Origin: JBALVT01 sp965262875
Lineage (GTDB): Bacteria; Pseudomonadota; Gammaproteobacteria; Pseudomonadales; Halieaceae
DNA: 64,000 nucleotides
NCBI GenBank assembly: GCA_965262875.1
Contig: OZ253569.1
Span: forward strand, 3,348,001-3,412,000
Reading direction: 5' to 3'
This document shows positions 52,510 to 62,490 of the stretch, in pieces (position 1 is the first letter of the stretch; every line of letters starts with the position of its first letter). Both the position numbers and the translations under genes were made by a program. The notes below the pieces were generated by a model. That model was not told the DNA's origin. It searched no databases and worked only from the letters and a program-made list of their open reading frames with translations.

Positions 52510-54491
52510 TCAGGGCGTCACGATATTAAAGGACTCTGCTGCCGGATCGATGAGGGAGAAAAATCTGAGCAAGTCGATGCGACTACCTTCAATTTCTAAA
52601 TCGTCTCCCATGATGGTGTCTTTAAAACCCGCTTGCCCCGTCAACATTTTCAGAAACAGTTCGTGACTAAGATGTATGGTGGCGCTGACGTTTTCCTGGG
52701 CTAGCCCCGGGCGGTGGTGAAGCACAGCGTTTTCAATATACAGTGAGTAGCTTTCCTGAATGTCCGTAAAATTCAGATTGATTGTCATCTCCATACCATC
52801 GGCATCTGGGCCGTTGAGCATGACGGCCATGGCGTCGAAGAACCGGGGCAGGGGAGTTTCTTTGAGTAAACCCAAGGCATTGGCTGTGTCTACCCCGGAC
52901 TCCCCCGCGGCGCCGTGTCGAAGTTCATAGGCACCGGATAAATAAACGTCTCGCCAAGGGCCCGACTCCGCCTGATAGCCAAGCTGATCATAGTTGCGGG
53001 CGAGCAATGCCTTGGCCGCAGTGTTGTCAGGTTCTGCGAACACCAACTTGTTGAGTAACTCGGCGACCCAGCGATACTCGCCTGCGTCGAAGGAGGCCCT
53101 GGCTTGTTCCAGAACCTGCTCGCTTCCGCTCATCAGTTTTATGGTTCGCTTGGCGGACTCTACCGGTGGCAGCGGGTCGAGGTTTGCAGGATTGCCGTCA
53201 TACCAGTCGAAATAGCCCTGATAGACGGCGCGGGCGTTGTGTCTAAGTGTTCCGTAATAGCCACGGCTGGAAAAACTGCTGCGCAGTGATTCAGGCATCT
53301 CGATCTCCTGCGCTATTTCGCCGGGCGTATAGCCGTGGGCTGCCAGGCGCATGGTCTGATCATGAATATATTTGTAGGTGTCGCGCTGTTGCTTCAGGAA
53401 GGTATTGATTTTTGGAGTTTCCCACATTGGCCAGTGGTGGCTCCCGAAATACACTTCGGCCTCTGGGAATAAGCTTAGTGCCTCGTCAATATAGCCACTC
53501 CACTTCAATGCATCGCGAACTTTGGCACCGCGCAGTGTGTAAATGTTGTGCATGTTGCGGGAGATGACTTCCGCGCCGCACAGAGCTTTGTGTTCGGGTA
53601 AATAGAACATCAGCTCGGCGGGAGCTTCAGATTCAGGTGTGTACTGAAAGGTAAACGGCACCCCATCAATAATTTTCTTTTGCGGTGTGCTATCGATAAG
53701 TTCGGTGGGTTCCAATACGGAGACCGAACCAAAAGCGGGGGATCTACCCAGCCCCGATCCCACGTGTCCGCGCTCAGATCTTGCCAGCTGCTTGCCGTAC
53801 ATATAGACGGAGCGGCGCCCCATGGTGGCACTGGCCAAAACATTTTCGCTGGTGGCTTCTTCCATAAACCCTTTTGGGGCGATGATTCGGACCTCTGCCG
53901 GATCGGTACCCGAAGCCCGCAGCAAGCCCATTACCCCACCGAAGTGATCAATGTGGCTGTGGGTAAATATCACACTGACGATGGGTTTGGTATCCAGGTG
54001 TTCGCTGGCAAATTTCCAGGCGGCGGCGGTCTCAGTAGCGGTCCCTGGGTCGACTACAATCCAGCCAGTTTTGCCTTCAATGAGGGTGATATTCGCCAGG
54101 TCGAATCCACGCAGTTGGTAGATTCCATCGCTTACCTTAAACAGCCCGTGAATGTTGTTTAGTGATGCCTGGCGCCACAGGCTCGGGTTCACGCTGGCCG
54201 GAGCCTCCCCCTGAATAAAATCATAGTCAGACATATTCCAAATGGTTTTGCCGCTCGCGTTTTCAACACGAAGCACTGGCATTTGCGCTATGAACCCTCG
54301 CTTCGCGTCCTCGAAATCCTGTCTGTCCTCAAATGGAAGCTGACGGAGTATACTTGGCGGTTCGCATCAATGGTGGCCTGCGTGGGAGCGCTATGGCCTT
54401 GCTCATCGGCGTCCGGGTCGTAGACGCTTCGATCACATCCGGCAAGAACGGGCGCCAGGATGCAACACATTAGGCTCAGCATAAACTTCAT
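52510..54491 (-). pseudogene. Alkyl sulfatase (SdsA1 family), frameshifted near the N-terminus
   Basis: ATG 54491 opens a lipoprotein signal peptide (MKFMLSLMCCILAPVLAGC, lipobox LAGC), then HSAPTQATIDANRQVYS; the frame breaks near 54343, where one base is missing, and continues in the next frame QLPFEDRQDFEDAKRGFIAQ, MPVLRVENASGKTIWN. The main body has the metallo-beta-lactamase motif THSHIDHFGG, the dimerisation domain (YYGTLRHNARAVYQGYFDWY) and a C-terminal SCP2-like domain. These enzymes split alkyl sulfates such as SDS in the periplasm. Apart from the one indel the gene is whole. Confidence 0.88.
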
Positions 54492-54612
54492 TGGGCGTCC
54501 TTTTTGGTGGTTTTTCAGAAGGTCAGTCATGATTATAGAGCATAGTGTATGACAATATTTTCTGAAAATCTGCATGCAGAGGGGTACCTCAGGTAGAGGT
54601 TCCCAGAGGGAT

Positions 54613-55754
54613 TTATCGGGCGGCGAGCAGGGGCTGCCTGGTATCGCGTTCGGCAGCGGCAGAGATTCTTTGAATTGTAGGTTGGCTGTCTTGTATCTGA
54701 ACTGATAGAACCTGGTTGCGTCCGGCTTTTTTCGCACTGATTAGCTTTTTATTTGCCAGCTCGATGAGTTCTGCGGGATCGATATTCCTATCTGTTTGGA
54801 TACTCGCAACGCCCAGGGTCAGGGTCATTTTCTGCCGACTCGAGTTTTCCAACACTATATCGGCATTCTCTACAGCTGTACGCATACTCTGGGCGTAGGC
54901 CATTGCCTGTAGGGGGTTTGCGGCGGGCAGGATGATGGCAAATCTTCGCCGCCATAGCGTCCAACACAGTGATCTGTGGGGTCAATATTGGCCCCCAAAA
55001 TTGAGGCTACCTGTACCAGGGCGCGATCACCAGAATCCCTGCCAAAGCGCTTGTTGAACCCCTTGAATTCGTCTACATCCGCCAGCACGACACTGAGCCA
55101 CTCACTGTTTTCGCATGCCTTGGCCGTCTCAATCGCCAGTGTTTTATCGACCGCCCTTCGATTGCCCAAACCAGTGAGGAAATCGTGGGTTATGTTTTGG
55201 TCGATGAGGTTGGGCATCACTGTCGGGATGGCGGCATAGCGCCATATTGCCCAGCCTACGAGCACTATGTTCAACACCAGGTCTACTGCTCTAAGCAGGA
55301 TCAGGTTCTCGGGTGTCGCTGGGCCCAATGGATTCTGGAGCACCTCAAAGCCACCGCCGAGCACCGAAGGCAAACTTATCAGTATAAGAACGAGGGCAAT
55401 CAGGCCAGCACTCCGGTTGATCATCATAGTAGCCAGTAGTGGAATTACGGCCAGGAGCATGGCAGTTGGGGAAATTGACCCCCCTGACGAATCCCCACTA
55501 AGCAGTAATATTGCGGACCAAAAACCGAGCAGAATCGTGGCGGGCCAGGTCGTAGACGTACCCATCCTGACAGCGACAAAGCTCCAGCTACACACACCTG
55601 TACTCAAGACCAGTAATACTGCGACATTGGATTGATACATGCCCGTGACAAGCCGGAGAATGAGGCCGAGAATCGAGAAAGCCCCCAAAACTGAGGAAAC
55701 ACACATTACGATGTCTCTTTTGCGTGTATCTTGCAGTGTATCTGGGTCCAGCAT
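54613..55754 (-). pseudogene. Membrane diguanylate cyclase, frameshifted in the GGDEF motif
   Basis: About six hydrophobic segments (residues 15-170) then a GGDEF domain: DFLTGLGNRRAVDKTLA, VVLADVDEFKGFNKRFG, GRYGGED. One T is missing right after GGED (GATTTGCC; GATTTTGCC restores GGEDFAIILPA), and the C-terminal half continues in the other frame to 54613. GGEDF is an unusual but tolerated form of GGDEF. ATG 55754 is a probable start; the frame is open further upstream. Confidence 0.85.
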
Positions 55755-55916
55755 AGGCAATTGTCTTACATCCGGCGTAGGTTTGGTCCTTTCGTTTATC
55801 GGCGGCAATCCGCTAAACTTGGGCGGTTTTTCTACTTTTCTTATTTTTCCGTCAAAAAAAGGCCGACTGCCCCGCACATTCTGTTTCTTGCAATGGATCG
55901 GGTAGACTAGCCAGCT

Positions 55917-57166
55917 GCGGATGATTTGGGCTGGAACGATATTGGGTCCTATGGGAACGAGACGGTCCAAACTCCAAACATCGACAAACTGGCCGCTAAT
56001 GGCCTGCGTTTTGATAACGCATTTTTGACCACGAGTTCATGCAGTGCGAGCAGGGCGAGTATTCTCACAGGCAAGTATCCACACAGTAATGGACTGGTTC
56101 ATTTGCACCAGTCACTGCCTGCAGAGGAACGTACCTTGGGGGAATTGCTGGGAGATGCTGGTTATCACACAGAATCTGTTGGCAAGTGGCATATTGGCGG
56201 TGAAGTTAAGTCTCAATTTACTAAGGTGATTGATGACCGGATTAACAATGGCACCGGGCAGTGGATCGAGCGGCTCAGAAGCAGGCCGGAAGATCGCCCA
56301 TTTTTCTTTTGGCTGGCGTCGGGAGATCCACATCGGCCTCATACCCCGAAGAGAGTTCGATACCCCTGGTGTACGAGCCTTGGAACATAGAAGTGCCCGA
56401 GGGGTTCGTCGATGGGCCCAAAACGAGAAAGGAATTTGCCGATTACTATCGCGTAGTGAGTCGTTTTGACCGCGATGTGGGTCTCGTGATAGACGAACTG
56501 GAGAGACAGGGGGTGCTACACAACACGGTGGTTATTGTAACGTCCGACAATGGAAGGCCGTTTTCCTGGGGCAAGTTGACCCTCTACGATGACGGTATTA
56601 AAACTCCGTTCATTCTGCATTGGCCAAGATCTATTGAAAGCAGTGGTACAAGGGAGCAACTCATCAGTATGGTCGACCTCGCGCCCACTATCCTCGAATG
56701 GGCTGGGCTGCCGATTCCCGGCGACATGGAAGGTTATTCCTTTGCCACCGTGTTCAGCAGCGAAACCCAAGTGACAAGAGAGTTTATTTTCGCCGAACGT
56801 AATTGGCATGCTACCAATGCTCACGAACGTGCGGTGCGTTCGCTAACGCATTTGTACAAGGAAAATCAGTTTCCCCTGCACGGCTCATGTATTGACAACC
56901 CCTATGCCTCGAAGCCTTCGTTCAAGGAGTATGCCAAGATTCACCAGCGCGCTCCTACGACTGAATTTGATCGGGATTGCTTTTCCGACAGCCGCGCTCC
57001 TATTGAACTGAGGGCTGCGGGTGCAGTGGGCAATACTCGGTCGGTCAACCTGGTAAATGACGAGGCACAGGCCTGGCGCATTCAAATGATGCGTAGGGAG
57101 CTGAATAATTGGCGGGCCAGTACTGAGGATTTTGACTACAAGCATTATACGAGTCCCTCACGGTGA
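55917..57166 (+). pseudogene. Sulfatase, N-terminally truncated and frameshifted
   Basis: Reads DDLGWNDIGSYGNETVQTPNIDK and CSASRASILTGKYPH: a Cys-type formylglycine site (C-x-A-S-R-x4-TG) of type I sulfatases, then GKWHIGG and DPHRPH. Upstream the frame meets a TAG within five codons, so the start and first metal-binding beta strand are missing. A missing C near 56345 (ACCCCGAAG) shifts the frame; it goes on as EESSIPLVYEPWNIEVPEG, VTSDNGRPFSWGKLTLYDDGI to TGA 57166. The neighbouring alkyl sulfatase is also broken. Confidence 0.85.
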
Positions 57167-57289
57167 GCTCTGAGTTCCGTTTCGCTGTGGCTCGCCCGAA
57201 TTTTCTGTGGACCCAAATTAACAATGCCCGGTACTGATTTAGATTCCCAAAGGGACTAAACTGAATCCGATCTATAAAGGAGCTGCTTT

Positions 57290-57922
57290 ATGCGTTTAAT
57301 CGTTCTAATATCTTTTTTGGCACTGCTGAGTGCCTGTCAGGCGGTGTATTATGGCGCAGCGGAAAAAATTGGTTATCACAAGCGCGATATTCTCGTTGAT
57401 CGTGTTGAAGACTCCAGGGAAGCCCAGCAGGAGGCGGAAGAGCAGTTTCAGTCGGCCCTGGAGCAGCTGTCTCTACTGGTGAATTTTGATGGCGGTGACC
57501 TCGAAGATATCTATGAAGATATGAACGATGAGTATGAGGAAGCGGAGGAGGCAGCGGACGAGGTTAGATCTCGCATAAAGGCCATTGAAAATGTAGCCCA
57601 GGCCCTATTTAACGAGTGGGAAGATGAAATAGATCAGTACAGCAGCGAGCGCCTAAAGACCGATAGCAAACAAAAACTCGCAGAAACTCAAAAGCGCTAC
57701 AAAGGCATGATTGTGGTGCTTCACCGTTCGGAGGGCAAAATGGATCCGGTGCTGTCTGCATTGAAGGACAATGTCCTTTACTTGAAACACAACCTCAACG
57801 CCCGCGCTGTCGCCTCACTGAAGGTTGAATTCAAGTCGATTGAGGACGATATCGATGTTCTCATTCAAGAGATGCGCAAGGCCATAGCGAGCTCGGACGA
57901 ATTTATCGCCAGTATGAGGTAG
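57290..57922 (+). CDS. DUF2959 family lipoprotein
   Basis: 210 residues with lipobox LLSAC (Cys16) and a long charged coiled-coil body (RVEDSREAQQEAEEQFQSAL, EVRSRIKAIENVAQALF). DUF2959 proteins are exported coiled-coil proteins of unknown function in gammaproteobacteria. ATG 57290 follows AAGGAGCTGCTTT. Alone, with 120 bases upstream. Confidence 0.88.
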   Translation: MRLIVLISFLALLSACQAVYYGAAEKIGYHKRDILVDRVEDSREAQQEAEEQFQSALEQLSLLVNFDGGDLEDIYEDMNDEYEEAEEAADEVRSRIKAIENVAQALFNEWEDEIDQYSSERLKTDSKQKLAETQKRYKGMIVVLHRSEGKMDPVLSALKDNVLYLKHNLNARAVASLKVEFKSIEDDIDVLIQEMRKAIASSDEFIASMR

Positions 57923-58073
57923 TGGTGTCTATGTAGAGCGTGGAACCAGTTCGCAGTTTTTTCCCAGGCCTCCGGAGTTTTGTGGGCCGCTTCACATATC
58001 TTGCCCGGTCTTGATGTAAATTGATCTCGTGATTGCTATTAATAAGGTGAACCGCAGGTTTTTGGGGATCACC

Positions 58074-58280
58074 GTGACAAACACGACACTGCACGCGACA
58101 CAAGAGACATCAGCACAGGATGCGTTCCGCGCAAGAATGGAGGCACAATGCTTTCAAGTGGAACGCTATAGAATGGCTCTGCTCATTAACGAAGGCAGGC
58201 GAGTGACTCCCGATGAGGCTGCCCTAGAGTGGATTGGTCGATTCGCAAAAGCCTTCGCCAATTTTCACGACGCTGCCTAG
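58074..58280 (+). CDS. Small hypothetical protein
   Basis: 68 residues from GTG 58074 (GGGGATC upstream); GTG 58029 would add 15 residues. Helical, with FRARMEAQCFQVERYRMALL and EGRRVTPDEAALEWIGRFA, a pattern of short gammaproteobacterial hypothetical proteins I cannot assign. No membrane segment. It ends 5 bases before the convergent cyclase gene. Confidence 0.5.
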   Translation: MTNTTLHATQETSAQDAFRARMEAQCFQVERYRMALLINEGRRVTPDEAALEWIGRFAKAFANFHDAA

Positions 58281-58285
58281 GCCCG

Positions 58286-59266
58286 CTACCTCAGCGCAAC
58301 GTTAGACGAAATTAAACCACCGCACTTGCGTTGGTACATCAGTGCATCGCCCTGGGCCAACAACTCTTCAACAGTTTCGTGTCGTCCGTGCTCGAACTCA
58401 ACAATACCGTGTGCAAAATCCAACTCGTAGCCCCATTGCTCTTTTTGACTACGCTTTTTTAAGGCTTTCCTGAAGCGGTAGACCGCAGCTTCGGTCTGTT
58501 CCTTCGAACTGTTCGCCAACATCATTACGAATTCATCTCCGCTCCACCTGGCGAGAATATCCGAGGCCCGTGATTGTTCGCGCAGTTCGGCCGCGAAGTT
58601 AAAAAGCGCACGGTCACCCTCGGCGTGTCCATAGCGATCATTGACGGTCTTGAATTCGTTGAGGTCCATAAACACAAGAGATATGGGGATACCTTGCCGG
58701 GCGCACAAGTTCAAGCTGCTTGATGCCTGATTGGAAAACCCGCGTCTGTTGAGAAGACTGGTTAGGTCATCTTGGGTTGCAAGATGAACGGCGGCAAGTT
58801 CGCGCTCCACTGTCAGGGCCAGGTCTCTCAAGATGCTGAGGTCTTCACTATCTAGAGAGCGAGGTTTTCTATCGATAATGCACAGTGTTCCCAGCTTGCA
58901 GCCATTGAGAGACCTGAGAGGGCAGCCTGCGTAAAACCTGATGTAAGGTTCTCCTGTCACCAGCGGGTTGTCCGCAAATCTTTTGTCGTTTTCTGTATCG
59001 GGAATATAAAAGACTTCATCCCCTAGTATCGCGTGACCACAAAATGATATGTCCCGAGGTGTTTCCCTGACATCCAGGCCCATACAAGACTTAAACCACT
59101 GACGATTGCCGTCTACAAGACTCACCAGTGAAATAGGTACATCAAACATGCGCTTCGCCATGCGAGTCAGTCGATCAAAACGCTCTTCGGCAGGTGTGTC
59201 GAGAACATCGAGCGACTTGAGCGCGCGCAGACGAGCTTCTTCACCAAATAGGTAGACCTGGGGCAT
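58286..59266 (-). CDS. GAF-GGDEF protein (diguanylate cyclase-like)
   Basis: 326 residues. GAF domain about 25-160 (FDRLTRMAKRMFDVPISLVS, SFCGHAILGDEVFYIPD, GCPLRSLNGCKLGTLCIID) and GGDEF domain 165-320 (DDLTSLLNRRGF, VFMDLNEFKTVNDRYGHAEG). The signature reads SGDEF in RWSGDEFVM, a Gly-to-Ser change at the first position that some active cyclases share. No RxxD inhibitory site is obvious. Cytoplasmic. ATG 59266. Confidence 0.9.
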   Translation of the reverse strand: MPQVYLFGEEARLRALKSLDVLDTPAEERFDRLTRMAKRMFDVPISLVSLVDGNRQWFKSCMGLDVRETPRDISFCGHAILGDEVFYIPDTENDKRFADNPLVTGEPYIRFYAGCPLRSLNGCKLGTLCIIDRKPRSLDSEDLSILRDLALTVERELAAVHLATQDDLTSLLNRRGFSNQASSSLNLCARQGIPISLVFMDLNEFKTVNDRYGHAEGDRALFNFAAELREQSRASDILARWSGDEFVMMLANSSKEQTEAAVYRFRKALKKRSQKEQWGYELDFAHGIVEFEHGRHETVEELLAQGDALMYQRKCGGLISSNVALR

Positions 59267-59469
59267 TCATCGGAGACTCCTGAGATATAAATCGGTGAGG
59301 CATAGGCCACCCGATATTTATTATCGTTTGTCAGAGTATCGGCGTGCGGAATGAAATCTTTAGTGGTTTCAGCTCGTCTGTCTTTCTTTGAGAATGCGTA
59401 ATTGAAGAAAAAGGGAGAGAAAGCGCCTCAATCGAGACGCTGGAAAGGATCGTGCGAGCTTAATGGATG

Positions 59470-59886
59470 CTATTTTAAGAACGACTTGGCAGCGTCCATA
59501 AGGCCCCCAACGCCACCCAGGGAATCCCAAAGGCTGCCGCCACTGCTGGCCTTGTCCATCAGTTGAGGGAGTGCCTCTGCCAATCCCGAGGCAGCTGTTG
59601 AGCTGTCCAGACCCGGTTTGGAAGCGAAATCGCTGATGTTGCTGTCGCCAAGTAAATCTATAACCTTGCCTGCTGATATTGGGGAGTTCTCACCGTCGCC
59701 CAGCCAGGAACCAAGTACATCGCCAAGGTCTGTATTCGCTGACATCTTGCTTGCCAGCCCTGCAACATCGATGTTTCCGTCGCTACCTCCAAGTGGCCCT
59801 GACAGTGCAGATGTTAAACTGTCGCCATCCACCCCGGAGCCCAGCTTGTCAGAGAGTAGTTGAGTACCAAGTTTCATTAAATCCAT
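59470..59886 (-). CDS. DUF937/YidB-like protein
   Basis: 138 residues rich in Gly, Ser, Leu and Asp: LGDVLGSWLGDGENSPISAGKVIDLLG matches the YidB/DUF937 core (LxSWxGxGxNxPIS). The C-terminus is Gly/Ser-rich with a final amphipathic helix. Function unknown. ATG 59886 with AGGAGATTC upstream. Confidence 0.8.
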   Translation of the reverse strand: MDLMKLGTQLLSDKLGSGVDGDSLTSALSGPLGGSDGNIDVAGLASKMSANTDLGDVLGSWLGDGENSPISAGKVIDLLGDSNISDFASKPGLDSSTAASGLAEALPQLMDKASSGGSLWDSLGGVGGLMDAAKSFLK

Positions 59887-60095
59887 GTTGAATCTCCTGT
59901 GTTATCGTCGGTAGCGTTCGAGATGAGTATAGTCGCAAATGTGATTCTTGCGGACGGTGAAGTGTAAAAGCTTTGAACAATGCTGTGGTGAGCTTCGATG
60001 GCAAGGTTTCGGCTCACTGCGCGCGTTTTAGCTGCTTTGTTCTATACACCCTACCCAAAGATTACTGTATGATGCGCCCGCAATTCAGGTTCTAT

Positions 60096-60172
60096 GCGCC
60101 TATAGCTCAGCTGGATAGAGCATCGCCCTTCTAAGGCGAATGTCCGAGGTTCGAATCCTCGTGGGCGCGCCA
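60096..60172 (+). tRNA. tRNA-Arg (TCT)
   Basis: 77 bases with CCA encoded. Acceptor GCGCCTA/TGGGCGC, anticodon TCT in CCTTCTAAG, T loop GTTCGAATC. A TATGAT box with GC-rich discriminator lies 23 bases upstream (60068-60073). Confidence 0.95.
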
Positions 60173-60180
60173 TTAATCGA

Positions 60181-60209
60181 TTGCACCGATACCGGGTTTC
60201 GTAGACAAT
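60181..60209 (+). promoter_or_regulatory. Candidate promoter of the SRP RNA gene
   Basis: TTGCAC (60181-60186), 17-base spacer, GACAAT (60204-60209), GC-rich discriminator. This leaves a short 5' leader containing a CTGCG/CGCAG hairpin, consistent with a precursor that is trimmed. Confidence 0.5.
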
Positions 60210-60240
60210 ACGCGCCCTCTGCGACCACCGCAGATGCTAT

Positions 60241-60350
60241 GGTGACTCAGGCGGTCCCCTCGCAACGATAGGTAGTGAATTCCGCCAGGCCTGGAAGGGA
60301 GCAACGGTAGTTACTGACTCGTGTGCCGGGGTGTGGCTGTCTGGGTCGCC
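60241..60350 (+). ncRNA. ffs: Signal recognition particle RNA (4.5S)
   Basis: Contains the conserved domain IV loop sequence CAGGCCTGGAAGGGAGCAAC and the GTGTGCCGGGGTGTGGCTG strand typical of bacterial 4.5S RNA. The ends GGTGACTCAG and CTGGGTCGCC pair over ten positions, which sets the limits. It partners Ffh in membrane targeting. Placement before dnaX is usual in gammaproteobacteria. Confidence 0.94.
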
Positions 60351-60436
60351 TCCAATTTTCGTCTTTGACAGTTTTATGTCGCCCTTTGGCTAGTGTATGC
60401 TAGCCCATCGATTTTACCCCGTAAGGCAATACACGC

Positions 60437-62137
60437 ATGTCCTATCAGGTCCTAGCCCGTAAATGGCGGCCAAAGAGCTTTCGCGAAATGGTGGGCCAGG
60501 AACATGTCTTACAAGCCCTGATTAACGCACTGGATCACGACCGACTTCACCACGCCTATCTGTTCACGGGAACAAGGGGTGTGGGCAAGACAACAATCGC
60601 TCGAATTTTGGCCAAATGCCTGAACTGCGAGAAGGGGGTCAGTTCCCAGCCCTGTGATGAGTGCAGTTCTTGTCTGGAGATCAGTGAAGGCAGAAGCGTT
60701 GATTTGTGGGAGATAGACGCAGCCTCAAGAACTAAAGTTGAAGACACTCGAGAGTTGCTCGACAACGTGCAATACCTGCCATCGCGTTCCCGCTACAAGG
60801 TGTACCTGATTGACGAAGTGCACATGCTGTCCAATCACAGTTTTAACGCGTTATTGAAAACACTGGAAGAGCCACCGCCCCACGTTAAATTCTTGCTCGC
60901 TACCACCGATCCTCAGAAGTTGCCCGCTACCATTTTGTCCCGATGTCTTCAGTTTAATCTCAAAAATATGGTGCCTGAACAAATAGTCTCGCATTTAAAC
61001 CATGTGCTAGGTGAAGAGATGATCGCCTTCGACGACCCCGCGCTATGGCTTCTTGGTAGGGCCGCTGAGGGCAGTATGCGCGACGCTCTTAGTCTTACCG
61101 ATCAGGCCATCGCCTTTGGTTCGGGCAAACTTAACGAAGACGATGTGCGGACCATGCTCGGTAGTGTAGATCTGAGTTTTATCTATCAGTTGCTCGATGC
61201 CGTTATGGCAAACAATGCCTCGGGTGCTCTGTCGGTAATCGGTCAAATGTCCGAGCATGCTCCCGAGTTCGAGGGTAGCCTGGATGAGCTCATATCCCTG
61301 ATTCACCGCGTCGCTATAGCGCAGGCAGTCCCCAAGGCAGCGGACAATAATTGGGGTGATGCACAGCGTATAGTCGATTTCGCCAGTGGCATTACCCAGG
61401 AAGATGCCCAGCTGTTTTATCAAGTGGCGATCAATGGAAAGCGGGATATTGGCCTGGCTTCAGATCCACGCAGCGGTTTTGAAATGGTGGTGTTGCGGAT
61501 GATTTCTTTTCGTCCTGCAGCAGTACTCGATGAAACTCTCGGCCCTAACGACCTGGTCGCAGCTTTGCCTGATCTGCCCGAACCCACCCCCGAGCCAGTC
61601 GCCAGGGAGGTCGACGCACCTGTAAAAAAGCCCCTTGAGGCGCCTGTTGTCCAGGCGTCTGAACCCTCAGCGCCCCTACCCATTGTTGAAACTCCGGTGG
61701 TTGAAACCCCTGTTGTTCAGGGAGAGTTGTCCTCACTAACGCCAGCGACCTGGAACGATACCTTGGCGGAGCTGGGCCTGGTTGGCATTGTCTACAATAT
61801 TGCCTCCAACTGTGAATTGCGATCGCGCCAAGACAGCACATTGGAGTTTGTCCTCGATGAAAGCAGTTCCAACTTGTTTAATGAAGGCCACGTGGGGAAA
61901 ATACGCATGGCCCTGGAGAACTATTTTGCTGTGCCTCTGCAAGTTGCGATACACCCGGGTGCGCTGTCGGGGGAAACACCGGCGATGAAACGAATCCGGT
62001 TGAATGCGGAACGTCAGAGTGAGGCAGTTGCAGAAATAGAGGGTGACCCGGTGTTACAACAACTAATTGAACGGTTTGACGGCGAACTGGACCATGGCTC
62101 CATAGTTCCGGTAGAGCCATCAGGAGAAATAGGATGA
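60437..62137 (+). CDS. dnaX: DNA polymerase III subunit tau/gamma
   Basis: 566 residues. AAA+ clamp loader: Walker A GTRGVGKT (45-52), zinc Cys64, 73, 76 and 79, Walker B YLIDEVHMLS, sensor 1 LATTDPQKLP, sensor 2 GSMRDALSL. A Pro/Glu/Val linker (385-435) precedes the tau-specific C-terminus. The linker contains a slippery A AAA AAG at 61624-61630 in the correct phase, so a shorter gamma form of about 400 residues is predicted (see regulatory entry). Overlaps ybaB by four bases. Confidence 0.97.
   Translation: MSYQVLARKWRPKSFREMVGQEHVLQALINALDHDRLHHAYLFTGTRGVGKTTIARILAKCLNCEKGVSSQPCDECSSCLEISEGRSVDLWEIDAASRTKVEDTRELLDNVQYLPSRSRYKVYLIDEVHMLSNHSFNALLKTLEEPPPHVKFLLATTDPQKLPATILSRCLQFNLKNMVPEQIVSHLNHVLGEEMIAFDDPALWLLGRAAEGSMRDALSLTDQAIAFGSGKLNEDDVRTMLGSVDLSFIYQLLDAVMANNASGALSVIGQMSEHAPEFEGSLDELISLIHRVAIAQAVPKAADNNWGDAQRIVDFASGITQEDAQLFYQVAINGKRDIGLASDPRSGFEMVVLRMISFRPAAVLDETLGPNDLVAALPDLPEPTPEPVAREVDAPVKKPLEAPVVQASEPSAPLPIVETPVVETPVVQGELSSLTPATWNDTLAELGLVGIVYNIASNCELRSRQDSTLEFVLDESSSNLFNEGHVGKIRMALENYFAVPLQVAIHPGALSGETPAMKRIRLNAERQSEAVAEIEGDPVLQQLIERFDGELDHGSIVPVEPSGEIG
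61604..61659 (+). promoter_or_regulatory. Programmed -1 frameshift signal of dnaX (gamma form)
   Basis: Three parts in the E. coli order: an internal Shine-Dalgarno AGGGAGG (61604-61610), slippery heptamer A AAA AAG (61624-61630, codons GTA AAA AAG), and an 8-bp stem GGCGCCTG/CAGGCGTC with a 5-base loop (61639-61659). After a -1 slip the reading is Ala-Pro-stop, TGA at 61636-61638, giving about 400 residues. Confidence 0.82.
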
Positions 62138-62457
62138 GTGATCAATTGGGGGACCTGATGAAGCAGGCCCAACAAATGCAGGCCGATATGCAGAAAGCGC
62201 AAGCGGATCTGGCCAATGTGGAGATTCTTGGAGAAGCCGGTGCTGGTCTGGTTCGCGTCACGATGACAGGACGACACGACGTAAAACGCGTGGCCATTGA
62301 CGATTCAGTTTTATCTGAAGATAAGGAAGTACTCGAAGACCTGCTGGCAGCTGCCGTAAATGACGCCGTGCGAAAAGTAGAGGCGCACAACCAGAAGGCG
62401 ATGTCCGGTCTTGCATCGGGGCTCAATTTGCCCGCCGGCTTCAAGATGCCATTTTGA
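62134..62457 (+). CDS. ybaB: YbaB/EbfC family nucleoid-associated protein
   Basis: 107 residues: LGDLMKQAQQMQADMQKAQ, then GLVRVTMTGRHDVKRVAIDDS and a Gly/Leu/Pro C-terminus. It forms DNA-binding dimers. ATG overlaps the dnaX stop; recR follows 33 bases later, the conserved dnaX-ybaB-recR operon. Confidence 0.95.
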   Translation: MSDQLGDLMKQAQQMQADMQKAQADLANVEILGEAGAGLVRVTMTGRHDVKRVAIDDSVLSEDKEVLEDLLAAAVNDAVRKVEAHNQKAMSGLASGLNLPAGFKMPF

Positions 62458-62490
62458 CGGCTGTTTGCCTAAACCGAGTCGAGAGCAATC

